Source: Archangium lipolyticum (GTDB taxonomy: Bacteria > Myxococcota > Myxococcia > Myxococcales > Myxococcaceae). Taken from it: a DNA stretch of 64,000 nucleotides. Of this stretch, positions 36,394 through 43,800 are shown in pieces. The DNA is taken from positions 248,001-312,000 of the forward strand of contig NZ_JANKBZ010000005.1 in assembly GCF_024623785.1 (NCBI RefSeq). The letters are read 5' to 3'. A program made the translations under genes and the position numbers. Numbering within the stretch: the stretch's first letter is position 1; each line of letters starts with the position of its first letter. The notes below the pieces were generated by a model. It was not told the origin of the DNA, ran no database searches, and worked only from the letters and a program-made list of their open reading frames with translations.

Positions 36394-37131
36394 TCAGGTC
36401 AGGCCGCCGTCGGCACGTAGGTTCTGGCCCGTCAGCCATCCGCACCGCTCGTCGAGCAGGGCGGAGACCACGCCGGCGACGTCGTCCGGTTCACCGATGC
36501 GTCCCATCGCCGTCAGGCCCGCGACGGCGGTCAGGGCTTCGGGAGGAACGCGCTCGTCGAGGAAGCCGGTTCGCGTCGGGCCGGGAGAGACGGCGTTCAC
36601 CGTGATGCGTCGCTGGCCGAGCTCACGGGACGCGACGCGACAGAGCTGTTCGAGGGCCGCCTTGCTGGCGGCATAGACCGCCTCACCGGCGGAGGGCCAG
36701 GTCGTGCTCGTCGATGAGACGACAACGACCCTGCCGCCGTCGCGCAGGTGGCGCTGCGCACGCTGGAGCAGGAAGAGCGGCCCACGGACGTTGGTCGCGA
36801 ATACACGATCGAAATCCTCCTCCCGGACCTCGGAGAGCGGTGCGTGCATCGCGATGCCCGCGTTGATCACGAGCGCATCGAGAAAAAGGTCATCCTCCGC
36901 TTCGCCGCGCACTGCCCGAAGGAGGGTGTCGTGATCGGCCGGGTTTGCCTGGTCGCTACGATGCGCGCGCACCTGATGGCCGTTGGCCCGCTCCTCGTCC
37001 TGCAGCGAGGCCGCGTCTTCGGCGGCGTGGAGATGGGTGAAGTGCACGTCCCATCCTTCACGGGCGAGGCGCTGCACGATCGCTCGCCCGATCCCCCGAG
37101 AACCCCCGGTCACGATCACACGCTTCATCAT
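36394..37131 (-). CDS. Short-chain dehydrogenase/reductase
   Basis: A 245-residue classical SDR. The NAD(P)-binding motif TGGSRGIG is near residue 8, the NAG motif is in VINAGIA, and the catalytic Ser-Tyr-Lys is seen in VVSSTSTTWPS and VYAASKAAL. The substrate-loop PGPTRTGF and the C-terminal GWLTGQNLRADGGLT are typical of FabG-like enzymes. An Arg and His after the glycine motif suggest NADPH preference. It could reduce a 3-oxoacyl or other ketone. It lies 84 nt after the GNAT gene on the same strand. Confidence 0.88.
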   Translation of the reverse strand: MMKRVIVTGGSRGIGRAIVQRLAREGWDVHFTHLHAAEDAASLQDEERANGHQVRAHRSDQANPADHDTLLRAVRGEAEDDLFLDALVINAGIAMHAPLSEVREEDFDRVFATNVRGPLFLLQRAQRHLRDGGRVVVVSSTSTTWPSAGEAVYAASKAALEQLCRVASRELGQRRITVNAVSPGPTRTGFLDERVPPEALTAVAGLTAMGRIGEPDDVAGVVSALLDERCGWLTGQNLRADGGLT

Positions 37132-37215
37132 TCGCTCCGTTCGTCGTTCCGACCTTCCCTCTTTGCGACCGGCTGATGCTCAGGCGCGATGCCGCGGCTC
37201 GTCGAAGCCAGGGCT

Positions 37216-38082
37216 TCAGGTTCGTGCCATCACCGGAAACCGATGGGGCCCGGGCGGCAATTCCAGGCCGCGTACGAAGAGGTAGGCCTCCGTGTCCTCG
37301 CCGACAACCTCCGCCCGAGGCCACCAGCGCTCGGGAGTGAAGCCGAAGTGGACCGCCGTGATGGGCTGGTCGATCAATCGCGGGATGTGCGGCCGCAGGT
37401 CGAACGCCTCACGCGCGAAGATGTCGTCGATGTAGAGCGTACCGTTCTCGACGCTGGCGAACACCCAGGCCTCCGCGTGCAACTGGCGCAGGGGTCGCGA
37501 GAAGGCAGCCGCCGCATACCAGCTCGCGATCCTCGCATGGCCGCGTGAGCCAAAGCGCTCGGTCACCGTGAGCCCCTCTTCGGACAGTGAGACCAGTCCC
37601 GCGCGGATGTGGGCCTCCGCCAGATCGAGCACTGGTGCGGGCTCGCTTCCGGGGATCGCGTGGAACGCCGCGCCGAAAAGCGCCTGCTCCCGAGGCGCGA
37701 ACCCGAAGCGTGGGTAGAAGCCGAGCACGTTCTTGTTGGCGAACAACAGCACGGGCGCTTCGCCGCAAGACTCGAGCGCCGCCTCCATCACCACCCGCGA
37801 CAATCCCCTGCCCCGATGGGAGGGCACGCAGCCGACCGCGCCGAGCTGGTAGCCGATGACCTCGCGGCCCTCGACCCGTAGCCGCATCCGCATCACCGAG
37901 GCATTGGCCACCACGCGCCCCTCGTCGAGCACCGAGAAGGCTCGGTAGTCATCGTTCCATTCACCCCACGCGCACCAGCGCCGGAAGTCCACGGTGCGGA
38001 AGACCTGGGGCACGTAGTCACAGAAGGCGGCTTGCAGCGCGGGGTCGCGGTGGTCGATTTCCACGACGGCAGAGGTGGTCAT
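37216..38082 (-). CDS. GNAT family N-acetyltransferase
   Basis: A 288-residue protein. The N-terminal half is a GNAT fold with the acetyl-CoA loop GAVGCVPSHRGRGLSRVVMEAAL (motif A, Q/RxxGxG/A as HRGRGLS, about 82-104) and FANKNVLGFYPRFGF (motif B). The C-terminal 140 residues form a second GNAT-like or sterol-carrier-like domain (LYIDDIFAREAFDLRPHIPRL), a two-domain layout known in Eis-like proteins. The acceptor is unknown. ATG 38082 (MTTSAVVEIDHRD) is divergent from the HEAT-repeat gene at 38100 across only 17 bp. Confidence 0.83.
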   Translation of the reverse strand: MTTSAVVEIDHRDPALQAAFCDYVPQVFRTVDFRRWCAWGEWNDDYRAFSVLDEGRVVANASVMRMRLRVEGREVIGYQLGAVGCVPSHRGRGLSRVVMEAALESCGEAPVLLFANKNVLGFYPRFGFAPREQALFGAAFHAIPGSEPAPVLDLAEAHIRAGLVSLSEEGLTVTERFGSRGHARIASWYAAAAFSRPLRQLHAEAWVFASVENGTLYIDDIFAREAFDLRPHIPRLIDQPITAVHFGFTPERWWPRAEVVGEDTEAYLFVRGLELPPGPHRFPVMART

Positions 38083-38099
38083 GGCTGGATTGTGGGTGT

Positions 38100-38717
38100 A
38101 TGCATATGCTGGAAGCAGTCCTCTCCAACACGGACCCCACCGGATTGCAACCTGTGCCCCGGGAGGAGTTGCCAGACTTGACGAAAACAGATGGATTGGG
38201 GCAGGAGGCGCGTCACGCGGCTCTTGATGCCTTGAGCGGCGGTGACCAACGGGCCATCGTTGACGCCGCTCGTCTTCTTTCATCAGGCAGGGGAATGGCA
38301 GTGCCTCTGCTAAGGAAGCTGAAGACTGAGCCCCGAGCAGTGAATCGCCAGGCGATTCTGTACGCAATCAGCTGGCAGGATGACATTCGCGCATGGTGGC
38401 CCTTGCTGAAGGTGCTCGCTGATGTCGATGAAGCTCCGGCCGTTCGGGGACAGGCTGCGGAGGGAATTGGATATCTGTTCTGGCGGAAAAGCAGGAGCAA
38501 ACGGGGGTATTTGATTGCCAAGGATGTTTTGTTGTGGGCTCTCAATGACCCTTCGCCCGAGGTGCGCTACTACGCGATTTTTGCTCTCGGAGCTTCACGA
38601 GATCATTCCGTGATTGCGGCTCTCCAAGGCATGACAAAGGACTCGGGTCGGTCCAATGCCATTGTGGGGACCGTTGGTGAGGAGGCCCGCAGGGCCATTG
38701 CTTGGATTCAGGATTGA
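38100..38717 (+). CDS. HEAT-repeat protein of lower GC
   Basis: A 205-residue soluble protein made of HEAT-like helical pairs (SGGDQRAIVDAARLLSSGRGMAVPLLRKLK, ALNDPSPEVRYYAIFALGASRDHSVIAALQGM). No signal peptide. Codon use is visibly less GC-biased than in its neighbours (many third-position A and T), which suggests recent acquisition. HEAT proteins of this size are sometimes immunity proteins or adaptors in contact-dependent competition systems, but nothing here proves it. ATG 38100 or the in-frame ATG at 38106 could start it. Confidence 0.75.
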   Translation: MHMLEAVLSNTDPTGLQPVPREELPDLTKTDGLGQEARHAALDALSGGDQRAIVDAARLLSSGRGMAVPLLRKLKTEPRAVNRQAILYAISWQDDIRAWWPLLKVLADVDEAPAVRGQAAEGIGYLFWRKSRSKRGYLIAKDVLLWALNDPSPEVRYYAIFALGASRDHSVIAALQGMTKDSGRSNAIVGTVGEEARRAIAWIQD

Positions 38718-38875
38718 GGCGGCTGGAGATCAAAGACGGATGGTGCCCGCATGGTGCTTGCGGTACTCAGACGGCGAGACTTCCGCTGTCCCTCCGTTCC
38801 GCCTGGACTGTCACTCGCTGACGCCAGCCGGGCCGGGAGGGACCCTACCTCGACCCCTCCCAGCCACGGGCTCCA

Positions 38876-40516
38876 TCAGTTGGCGGTGCAGGTCAGGATG
38901 GGCGAGGTGTTGGAACCGGAATACGCCGCCTGGAATCCGAAGGTCGTGCTGCTCCCTGGCTGGATGACACCGTTGTAGCTCATGTTCCGTGCCGTAACGC
39001 TCGCGCCGGATTGGGCCGGCGTGGCGTTCCACATGTTGGTGATCTGCTGGTTGCCACCGAAGGTCCAGTGGATCGTCCAGCCCCTGGTCGCGGTGGTCCC
39101 GGTGTTCGTCACCGTCACGGTGGCGCCGAAGCCGGTGCCCCACTCACTCTCGAGCTTGTAGGTCGCCGTGCAGCCGCCGGTTCCTCCCCCGGAGGACTGG
39201 GTCGTCGCGGAAACGGTGTTGGACGCGTCGCTCACGTTTCCAGCGGCATCACGCGCATACACCTTGTAGCTGTAGGCCGTGTCCGCCGACAGCCCCGTGT
39301 CCGTGTACGACAGCATGCTGCTGGGGAGCGTCGCCACTCGAGAGGTCCCGCGGTACACATCGTAACCGGTCACCGCGACGTTGTCGGTCGAGGCGCTCCA
39401 CGCGAGCGACACGCTGCTCGACGTCGTACCTGTCGCCGCCAGGTTGCCGGGTGCGGTCGGGCTCTGCGTGTCGCCACCACCTCCCCCAAAAACCGAGGCC
39501 TCGACGGAGGTGGCCTCGAGGCCATTGGCACTCGTGATGAGCCAGTTGCCCCAGTCCGTGCGGCTGGCCGGATTGAAGTTGCTGACCATGTCGAGGTATT
39601 CGACGCCACCTCCGTTGCCGCTCCACGACCAGCCGATGTAGCCGATACCCAGCGACGTGGTGTACTCCGTGATTGTCACCTCATCCGGATCCCCGTCGGA
39701 GTGGTACCACCCGAACTCGCCGACGAGGATGGGCAGGCCACGGCTGGTAAACGAGTCGAGGTAGGCCTTGATCTTCGATGGGGTGTTGTAGACGCCGTAC
39801 ATGTGGACGCTGAAGATGGAGTTGCGCAGCGGGTCGGCCTCCCAGATCGTCTGGGCGTTGTCCCGCATGGTGTTGGACCAGTCCTGCCCCCAGTTCGGCG
39901 CGTCAATCATCAAGGTGTGCGTCAGTCCAGCACTCCGCAGGCGTTGGATTGCATCCATGGTCGCCGCGGCCCACCCCGTGTTATTGGTGTTGCCATACGG
40001 CTCATTGCCGATGTTGATGATGACGTAGGCCTCCTGGCCAACGAGCGCACTGCGGATGCTCAGCCAGTAGTCGACGGCCTGAGCGAGGCTGTAGGCGTCA
40101 CTCGCCTCCCCATAACCCGTCGTGTCGTGGTTCTCGAGCACGCAGATGAGCCGGTTCTGCTTGCAGAGCGAGATGACGTTCGCCACGTCGCTGGCCGTGT
40201 TGACCGACCACCGGCCACCGCTCAGCACGACGCGGACGCTGTTGGCCCCCACCACCTTGATGTCGGCGAACGAGCTGGTCCTCTGCGGGTACCACGCGTG
40301 CGGGTGGCTGATACCGCGGATGATGAAGTCGTTGCCGTTCGCGTCGAGGAGCCGGCCGTTGACGATATGGAAGCCGCCGTCGGCGGCATGGGCGGCACTG
40401 ATGGGAGCGAGGACGGAGAGCACGGCAGTCAGCACGGCGGTCGTCGCGGTGGTGAGGAGCCTTCGCCACCAGAACCAGGCACTACGGGTATCAGCGTGGT
40501 GAATCTGTCGGGACAT
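38876..40516 (-). CDS. GH5 endo-mannanase/glucanase with FN3 and CBM2
   Basis: A 546-residue secreted glycoside hydrolase. A long Tat-like or Sec signal (about 1-35, with RR at about 18-19 and ending SAAHA) precedes the GH5 catalytic barrel (about 36-345; acid/base Glu172 in NIGNEPYGN, nucleophile Glu267 in ILVGEFGW). The style (FIIRGISHPHAWYP) is that of the GH5_8 mannanase group known from Streptomyces and Bacillus. An FN3 module (about 358-445) and a C-terminal CBM2 (about 455-546, GWTIHWTFGGNQQITNMWNA) follow. The start ATG 40516 has AGGAGAC upstream. Divergent from the GH26 gene, it shares the operator-bearing intergenic region. Mannan is the favoured substrate; other beta-1,4-glucans are possible. 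Confidence 0.9.
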   Translation of the reverse strand: MSRQIHHADTRSAWFWWRRLLTTATTAVLTAVLSVLAPISAAHAADGGFHIVNGRLLDANGNDFIIRGISHPHAWYPQRTSSFADIKVVGANSVRVVLSGGRWSVNTASDVANVISLCKQNRLICVLENHDTTGYGEASDAYSLAQAVDYWLSIRSALVGQEAYVIINIGNEPYGNTNNTGWAAATMDAIQRLRSAGLTHTLMIDAPNWGQDWSNTMRDNAQTIWEADPLRNSIFSVHMYGVYNTPSKIKAYLDSFTSRGLPILVGEFGWYHSDGDPDEVTITEYTTSLGIGYIGWSWSGNGGGVEYLDMVSNFNPASRTDWGNWLITSANGLEATSVEASVFGGGGGDTQSPTAPGNLAATGTTSSSVSLAWSASTDNVAVTGYDVYRGTSRVATLPSSMLSYTDTGLSADTAYSYKVYARDAAGNVSDASNTVSATTQSSGGGTGGCTATYKLESEWGTGFGATVTVTNTGTTATRGWTIHWTFGGNQQITNMWNATPAQSGASVTARNMSYNGVIQPGSSTTFGFQAAYSGSNTSPILTCTAN

Positions 40517-40761
40517 GAGGTGTCTCCTGAAGTGAGTGATTGAGACGTGATTCACAACTTCGGCCGATGCTCTTGCTCGATGGCGTTTTCTGAATCAGTC
40601 CGTGGCCGTGACAAAAATAGACAACTCCCAGCGGCAGGCCTGGACCCGCCATGGGTCTGCAATTCTTGACAGCATTTTTCTCCCGCTCCCTGGAGGCAGT
40701 TCTCGACAGCCCTCTTTGGCCCGAGTGATGGCCGCTCCGCGGTCACAAGAGGGGGAGCGAA

Positions 40762-40775
40762 TCACAACGTTGTCA
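40762..40775. promoter_or_regulatory. LacI-family-type operator, site 1
   Basis: TCACAACGTTGTCA is a near-perfect palindrome of TGACAACGTTGTCA with a single mismatch, matching the LacI-family pattern TGnnAnCGnTnnCA with its central CG. It sits between the divergent GH5 and GH26 genes. The function is inferred from the recurrence of the site at the second divergent hydrolase pair. Confidence 0.55.
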
Positions 40776-40898
40776 TTTTGGGTTGATGGAAAGATTCTGG
40801 CTTGATGGTAATGAGACGGCTCCTCCTGGGGTCACCGGATTGGAGTGCGCCACCGCCGGGTTGCCCTCAAACGTGAGGCGGATACAAGCCGGAACGAA

Positions 40899-40912
40899 TC
40901 GTAACGTTGTCA
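40899..40912. promoter_or_regulatory. LacI-family-type operator, site 2
   Basis: TCGTAACGTTGTCA keeps the right half-site GTTGTCA and the central ACGT of site 1. It lies 137 bp from site 1, about 13 helical turns, in the second copy of the local duplication, so looping between the two sites is conceivable. Confidence 0.5.
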
Positions 40913-41261
40913 TTTTTGGTTGAACGAAAATCTCGGTTTCTTGGTGGTGAAGAACAGCCTCCAGTGGTTCCTTGGGATTTGGGGGAGCTACCGCTGAGTC
41001 GCCCCGCCAGACGCGAAGCGACAATGACAGTAATTGAATCAGATTGTGAAGGAATTCAAGCGAAACCGTCTCTTTCGGAATATGTCAAGTGCAGGACAGT
41101 TCTTCGGAGGCAGGAGCGCGATTCATCCGGGAGTCAATGCCGGGCCTTGTGCTCCAGCCGCTGCCAGATGGAGAAGTCGGTTCTCATGGAAAATAATGTA
41201 ATCCCATGAAAACCGCCGCTATCCTCCCGCGCCTGCACATCCCGTCGGAGGAAGACAAGAC

Positions 41262-42449
41262 ATGCAAGGCAATCCCGCGGCAAAGTTCCGCCCGTTCCCG
41301 CGCGTCGGCATGCTGTTCGCCGCGCTCGTCCTGACCCTGGGAGCCAGTCCCGCTTCTGCCCAGGTCTCCAAGACGCTGAGCACCCCGGGGCCGAGCGCCC
41401 AGGCCCAAAAGGTCTACAACCTGCTCGTCGATCTGGAGAACAACAGCCGCAATGGCGTCGCGAAGCAGACCATCATGGGCCAGCACTGCGAGGCCCATAA
41501 GGAGAGTTACGCCGGGGAGTACTGGGTCAAGGTCGGCGACATCTCGGGCAGGCGTCCTGGCTTCGTGGAGTTTGATTTCGGGCCAGGGAACTACACCTCG
41601 TCCTACAACGCCCCGTACGTGGACTACGCCGTCGGCTTCGCTCGCGACCGGTTCATCTACGGCGAAGGCATCGTCGGCTTCAGCTTTCACATGTCCTATC
41701 CAGGCGCATCCACCAAGAGCTGGGAGAACAACTTCCGGCAGAGCTGGATGGACTACAACTGGATGGGCCGGGTCATCAACTGGCAGGCGAACACCTCCGA
41801 GTACCAGGCGTTCTTGAGGGATCTGTCATTCGCGGCCGACAAGCTGGCGTCTCTGCAGCAGCAGGGCGTCCCCGTCCTGTTCCGTCCGTTGCACGAGATG
41901 AACAAGAAGGGCAGCGCATCGCCGTTCTGGTGGGCGAACCACGATCCCTCTCAGTACCGGCAGCTCTGGAACATCATGCACGACTACCTAGTCAAGACTC
42001 GGGGACTGAAGAACCTGATCTTCGTCTGGTCTCCCTATGAGTGGGACGGTACCTACGGAGGAGACCCGTGGAACTACTACCCCGGTGCCGATCGGGTGGA
42101 CGTCGTGGCGGTGGACATCTACCACGGCAACCCCTATTTCCCCGCCAGCTTCTACGACGGGCTGAAGGGCTACAACAAACCGCGCATGCTGGCGGAGACG
42201 GACAAGCTCCCCGTGCGCTGGGGCGACAGCCGCTATGGCACCGTCTCCGAGATCGATGCCCGTCCGTGGGTCCTCTGGTCGGTGTGGGGGGACTCGCTCC
42301 TCTACAACCTCGGTACGACCAGCCCGAACGACTGGAACGTGTCGAGCAACTACAAGGCGATCAAGGACACGTACGGTTACTATTCGAGCTACTGGCGGGT
42401 GCTGACCGGAGGCAGCAACGCCACCTACAACTGGGCCGGGCTGCGCTGA
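41262..42449 (+). CDS. GH26 beta-mannanase
   Basis: A 395-residue secreted endo-mannanase-like enzyme. Signal peptide at about 1-33 (GMLFAALVLTLGASPASA), then a GH26 barrel with acid/base Glu212 in LFRPLHEMN and nucleophile Glu312 in MLAETDK, plus GKQ-like substrate residues in IMGQHCEAHKES and FHMSYPG. Aromatic residues line the cleft (VWSPYEWDGTYGG). No carbohydrate-binding module is attached. GGAGGAAGA precedes ATG 41262. Together with the divergent GH5 enzyme it would attack gluco- or galactomannan. The molybdenum hydroxylase operon begins 36 nt downstream on the same strand and may be read through. Confidence 0.9.
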   Translation: MQGNPAAKFRPFPRVGMLFAALVLTLGASPASAQVSKTLSTPGPSAQAQKVYNLLVDLENNSRNGVAKQTIMGQHCEAHKESYAGEYWVKVGDISGRRPGFVEFDFGPGNYTSSYNAPYVDYAVGFARDRFIYGEGIVGFSFHMSYPGASTKSWENNFRQSWMDYNWMGRVINWQANTSEYQAFLRDLSFAADKLASLQQQGVPVLFRPLHEMNKKGSASPFWWANHDPSQYRQLWNIMHDYLVKTRGLKNLIFVWSPYEWDGTYGGDPWNYYPGADRVDVVAVDIYHGNPYFPASFYDGLKGYNKPRMLAETDKLPVRWGDSRYGTVSEIDARPWVLWSVWGDSLLYNLGTTSPNDWNVSSNYKAIKDTYGYYSSYWRVLTGGSNATYNWAGLR

Positions 42450-42485
42450 GGCACCAGGGGCTTCCTTTATTCTATCATCGCACCG

Positions 42486-43334
42486 ATGAGATACGCGGAG
42501 CCAGAAACGGTGGAGGAGGGTGTCAGCCTCCTCTCTTCCACGGAGCACTCGCGTTGCATCGCGGGTGGCGCCACGTTGGTGGCGATGATGAACGCGGGCC
42601 ACATCGCCCCGGCGATGCTGGTCAGCCTGCATCGGATGCGGGAGCTCTTCGCCATCACCGAGTCCGCGGACGGGCTCTGGCTCGGCGCCATGACACCTCA
42701 TCGGGTCGTGGCCGCCGAGACACGGCTGCGCGGCTCCATGGGGGTCGTGCGCAGCGCCGCGGGCCAGCTCGCGCACCCGAGCATCCGCAACATGGGCACG
42801 ATCGGCGGTTCGGTGTGCCTCGCCGATCCCAGCACCGAGATGCCCGTGGCCCTGGTCGCGGCCTCCGCCCGGGTCGAGATCGCAGGCTCTGGTGGCAGGA
42901 GGATCGTCCCCATCGAGGACGTCCTCGTGGACCGCTTCAAGACCTCCCTGGGCCGCGGTGAGCTCGTCACCCGGATCCTGATTCCCAGAGGCATCGAGGG
43001 CGCGGTGGGCCACCACCTCCGGTTCAGCCGGGTGTCGGGCGACTACCCCACGGTGTCCATCTCTCTGACCCTCTCCATGCAAGGTGACAGGTGCGTCCAT
43101 GCGAGCGTGGTCGTGGGCTCGTGCGGGCCGGTCCCGCTCCACGTGGCCGCGGCCGATCAGCGGCTCCTCCACACCCCGCTCGGGGAGGAGGACGTGGCCG
43201 CGGCGGGGCAGCTCCTCGCCAGTGCCGCGGCCCCCATCGACGACGTCCGCGGCTCGGCCGAGTACCGGCGCATGTTGATTCCACGCCTGCTCGGCCGCGC
43301 CCTCTCGCAGGCCCGGGAGCTCGCCCATGTCTGA
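42486..43334 (+). CDS. Molybdenum hydroxylase FAD-binding subunit (CoxM/CutM-like)
   Basis: A 282-residue medium subunit of a xanthine-dehydrogenase-type enzyme. The FAD site is visible as the [15 protein letters not shown] pyrophosphate loop (about 24-38) and the second loop [14 protein letters not shown] (about 103-116), with the CO-dehydrogenase flavoprotein C-terminal domain after about 170. It transfers electrons from the iron-sulfur subunit to FAD. The gene overlaps the next by 8 bp. The order FAD, FeS, Mo subunit is that of aerobic CO-dehydrogenase-like and aldehyde-oxidase-like operons. Confidence 0.92.
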   Translation: MRYAEPETVEEGVSLLSSTEHSRCIAGGATLVAMMNAGHIAPAMLVSLHRMRELFAITESADGLWLGAMTPHRVVAAETRLRGSMGVVRSAAGQLAHPSIRNMGTIGGSVCLADPSTEMPVALVAASARVEIAGSGGRRIVPIEDVLVDRFKTSLGRGELVTRILIPRGIEGAVGHHLRFSRVSGDYPTVSISLTLSMQGDRCVHASVVVGSCGPVPLHVAAADQRLLHTPLGEEDVAAAGQLLASAAAPIDDVRGSAEYRRMLIPRLLGRALSQARELAHV

Positions 43335-43800
43335 CAAGATCTCCCTCTCGCTCCGGGTCAACGGCGCTTCCCATGCGCTCGCGGTCGCCCCCGAGCGGAC
43401 CCTGCTCGAGGTGCTGCGCGAGGAGCTTCGTTACACGGGCACCAAACGTGGCTGTGACCAGGGAAGCTGTGGGGCCTGCATGGTCCTGGTCGACGGCGAG
43501 CCCGTCTTCTCCTGCCTCTCCCTGGCTGTCACCCTCCGCGACCGTGAGATCACCACGATCGAGTCAGTGGAGGCAGGCAACGAGCTCCATCCCATTCAGC
43601 GGGCCCTCGTCCAACATGGCGCGGTGCAATGCGGCTTCTGCATCCCCGGCGTCGTCCTCGCCGCCAAGGCCCTGCTCGATCGCAACCCGCACCCCACCGT
43701 CGATGACATCCGCCATGCGCTCGGCAGCAACACCTGCCGGTGCTCGGGCTACGCGAGGATCGTGCAGGCCATCGCTTCGCTGACAGGAGAGCGTCCATGA
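43327..43800 (+). CDS. Molybdenum hydroxylase 2Fe-2S subunit (CoxS/CutS-like)
   Basis: A 157-residue small subunit with two 2Fe-2S clusters. The plant-ferredoxin-type cluster is bound by Cys43, Cys48, Cys51 and Cys63 ([13 protein letters not shown]...FSC). The second helical cluster is bound by Cys102, Cys105, Cys137 and Cys139 ([17 protein letters not shown]). All eight ligands are present. The stop overlaps the start of the molybdopterin subunit as ATGA, implying coupled translation. Confidence 0.95.
   Translation: MSDKISLSLRVNGASHALAVAPERTLLEVLREELRYTGTKRGCDQGSCGACMVLVDGEPVFSCLSLAVTLRDREITTIESVEAGNELHPIQRALVQHGAVQCGFCIPGVVLAAKALLDRNPHPTVDDIRHALGSNTCRCSGYARIVQAIASLTGERP

Larger units (their letters stand above)
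40755..41030 (+). repeat. Diverged tandem duplication of about 137 bp with operators
   Basis: Copy A (about 40755-40891) and copy B (about 40892-41030) align along most of their length. Both start with CGAATC..AACGTTGTCATTT and TGGTTGA/GGGTTGA, and later share GAG-rich and CCGC-rich blocks. The reverse strand shows the same peptide pattern twice, out of frame with each other. The duplication doubles the number of regulator sites. Boundaries are approximate. Confidence 0.5.
40517..41261 (+). other. 745-bp divergent promoter region between GH5 and GH26
   Basis: No gene was called here. It is visibly more AT-rich than its surroundings and contains two LacI-type palindromes (40762-40775 and 40899-40912) embedded in a diverged tandem duplication. 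It should hold the promoters of both flanking secreted hydrolases. Several short leftward frames with a repeated peptide pattern arise from the duplication and are not supported as genes. Confidence 0.6.
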
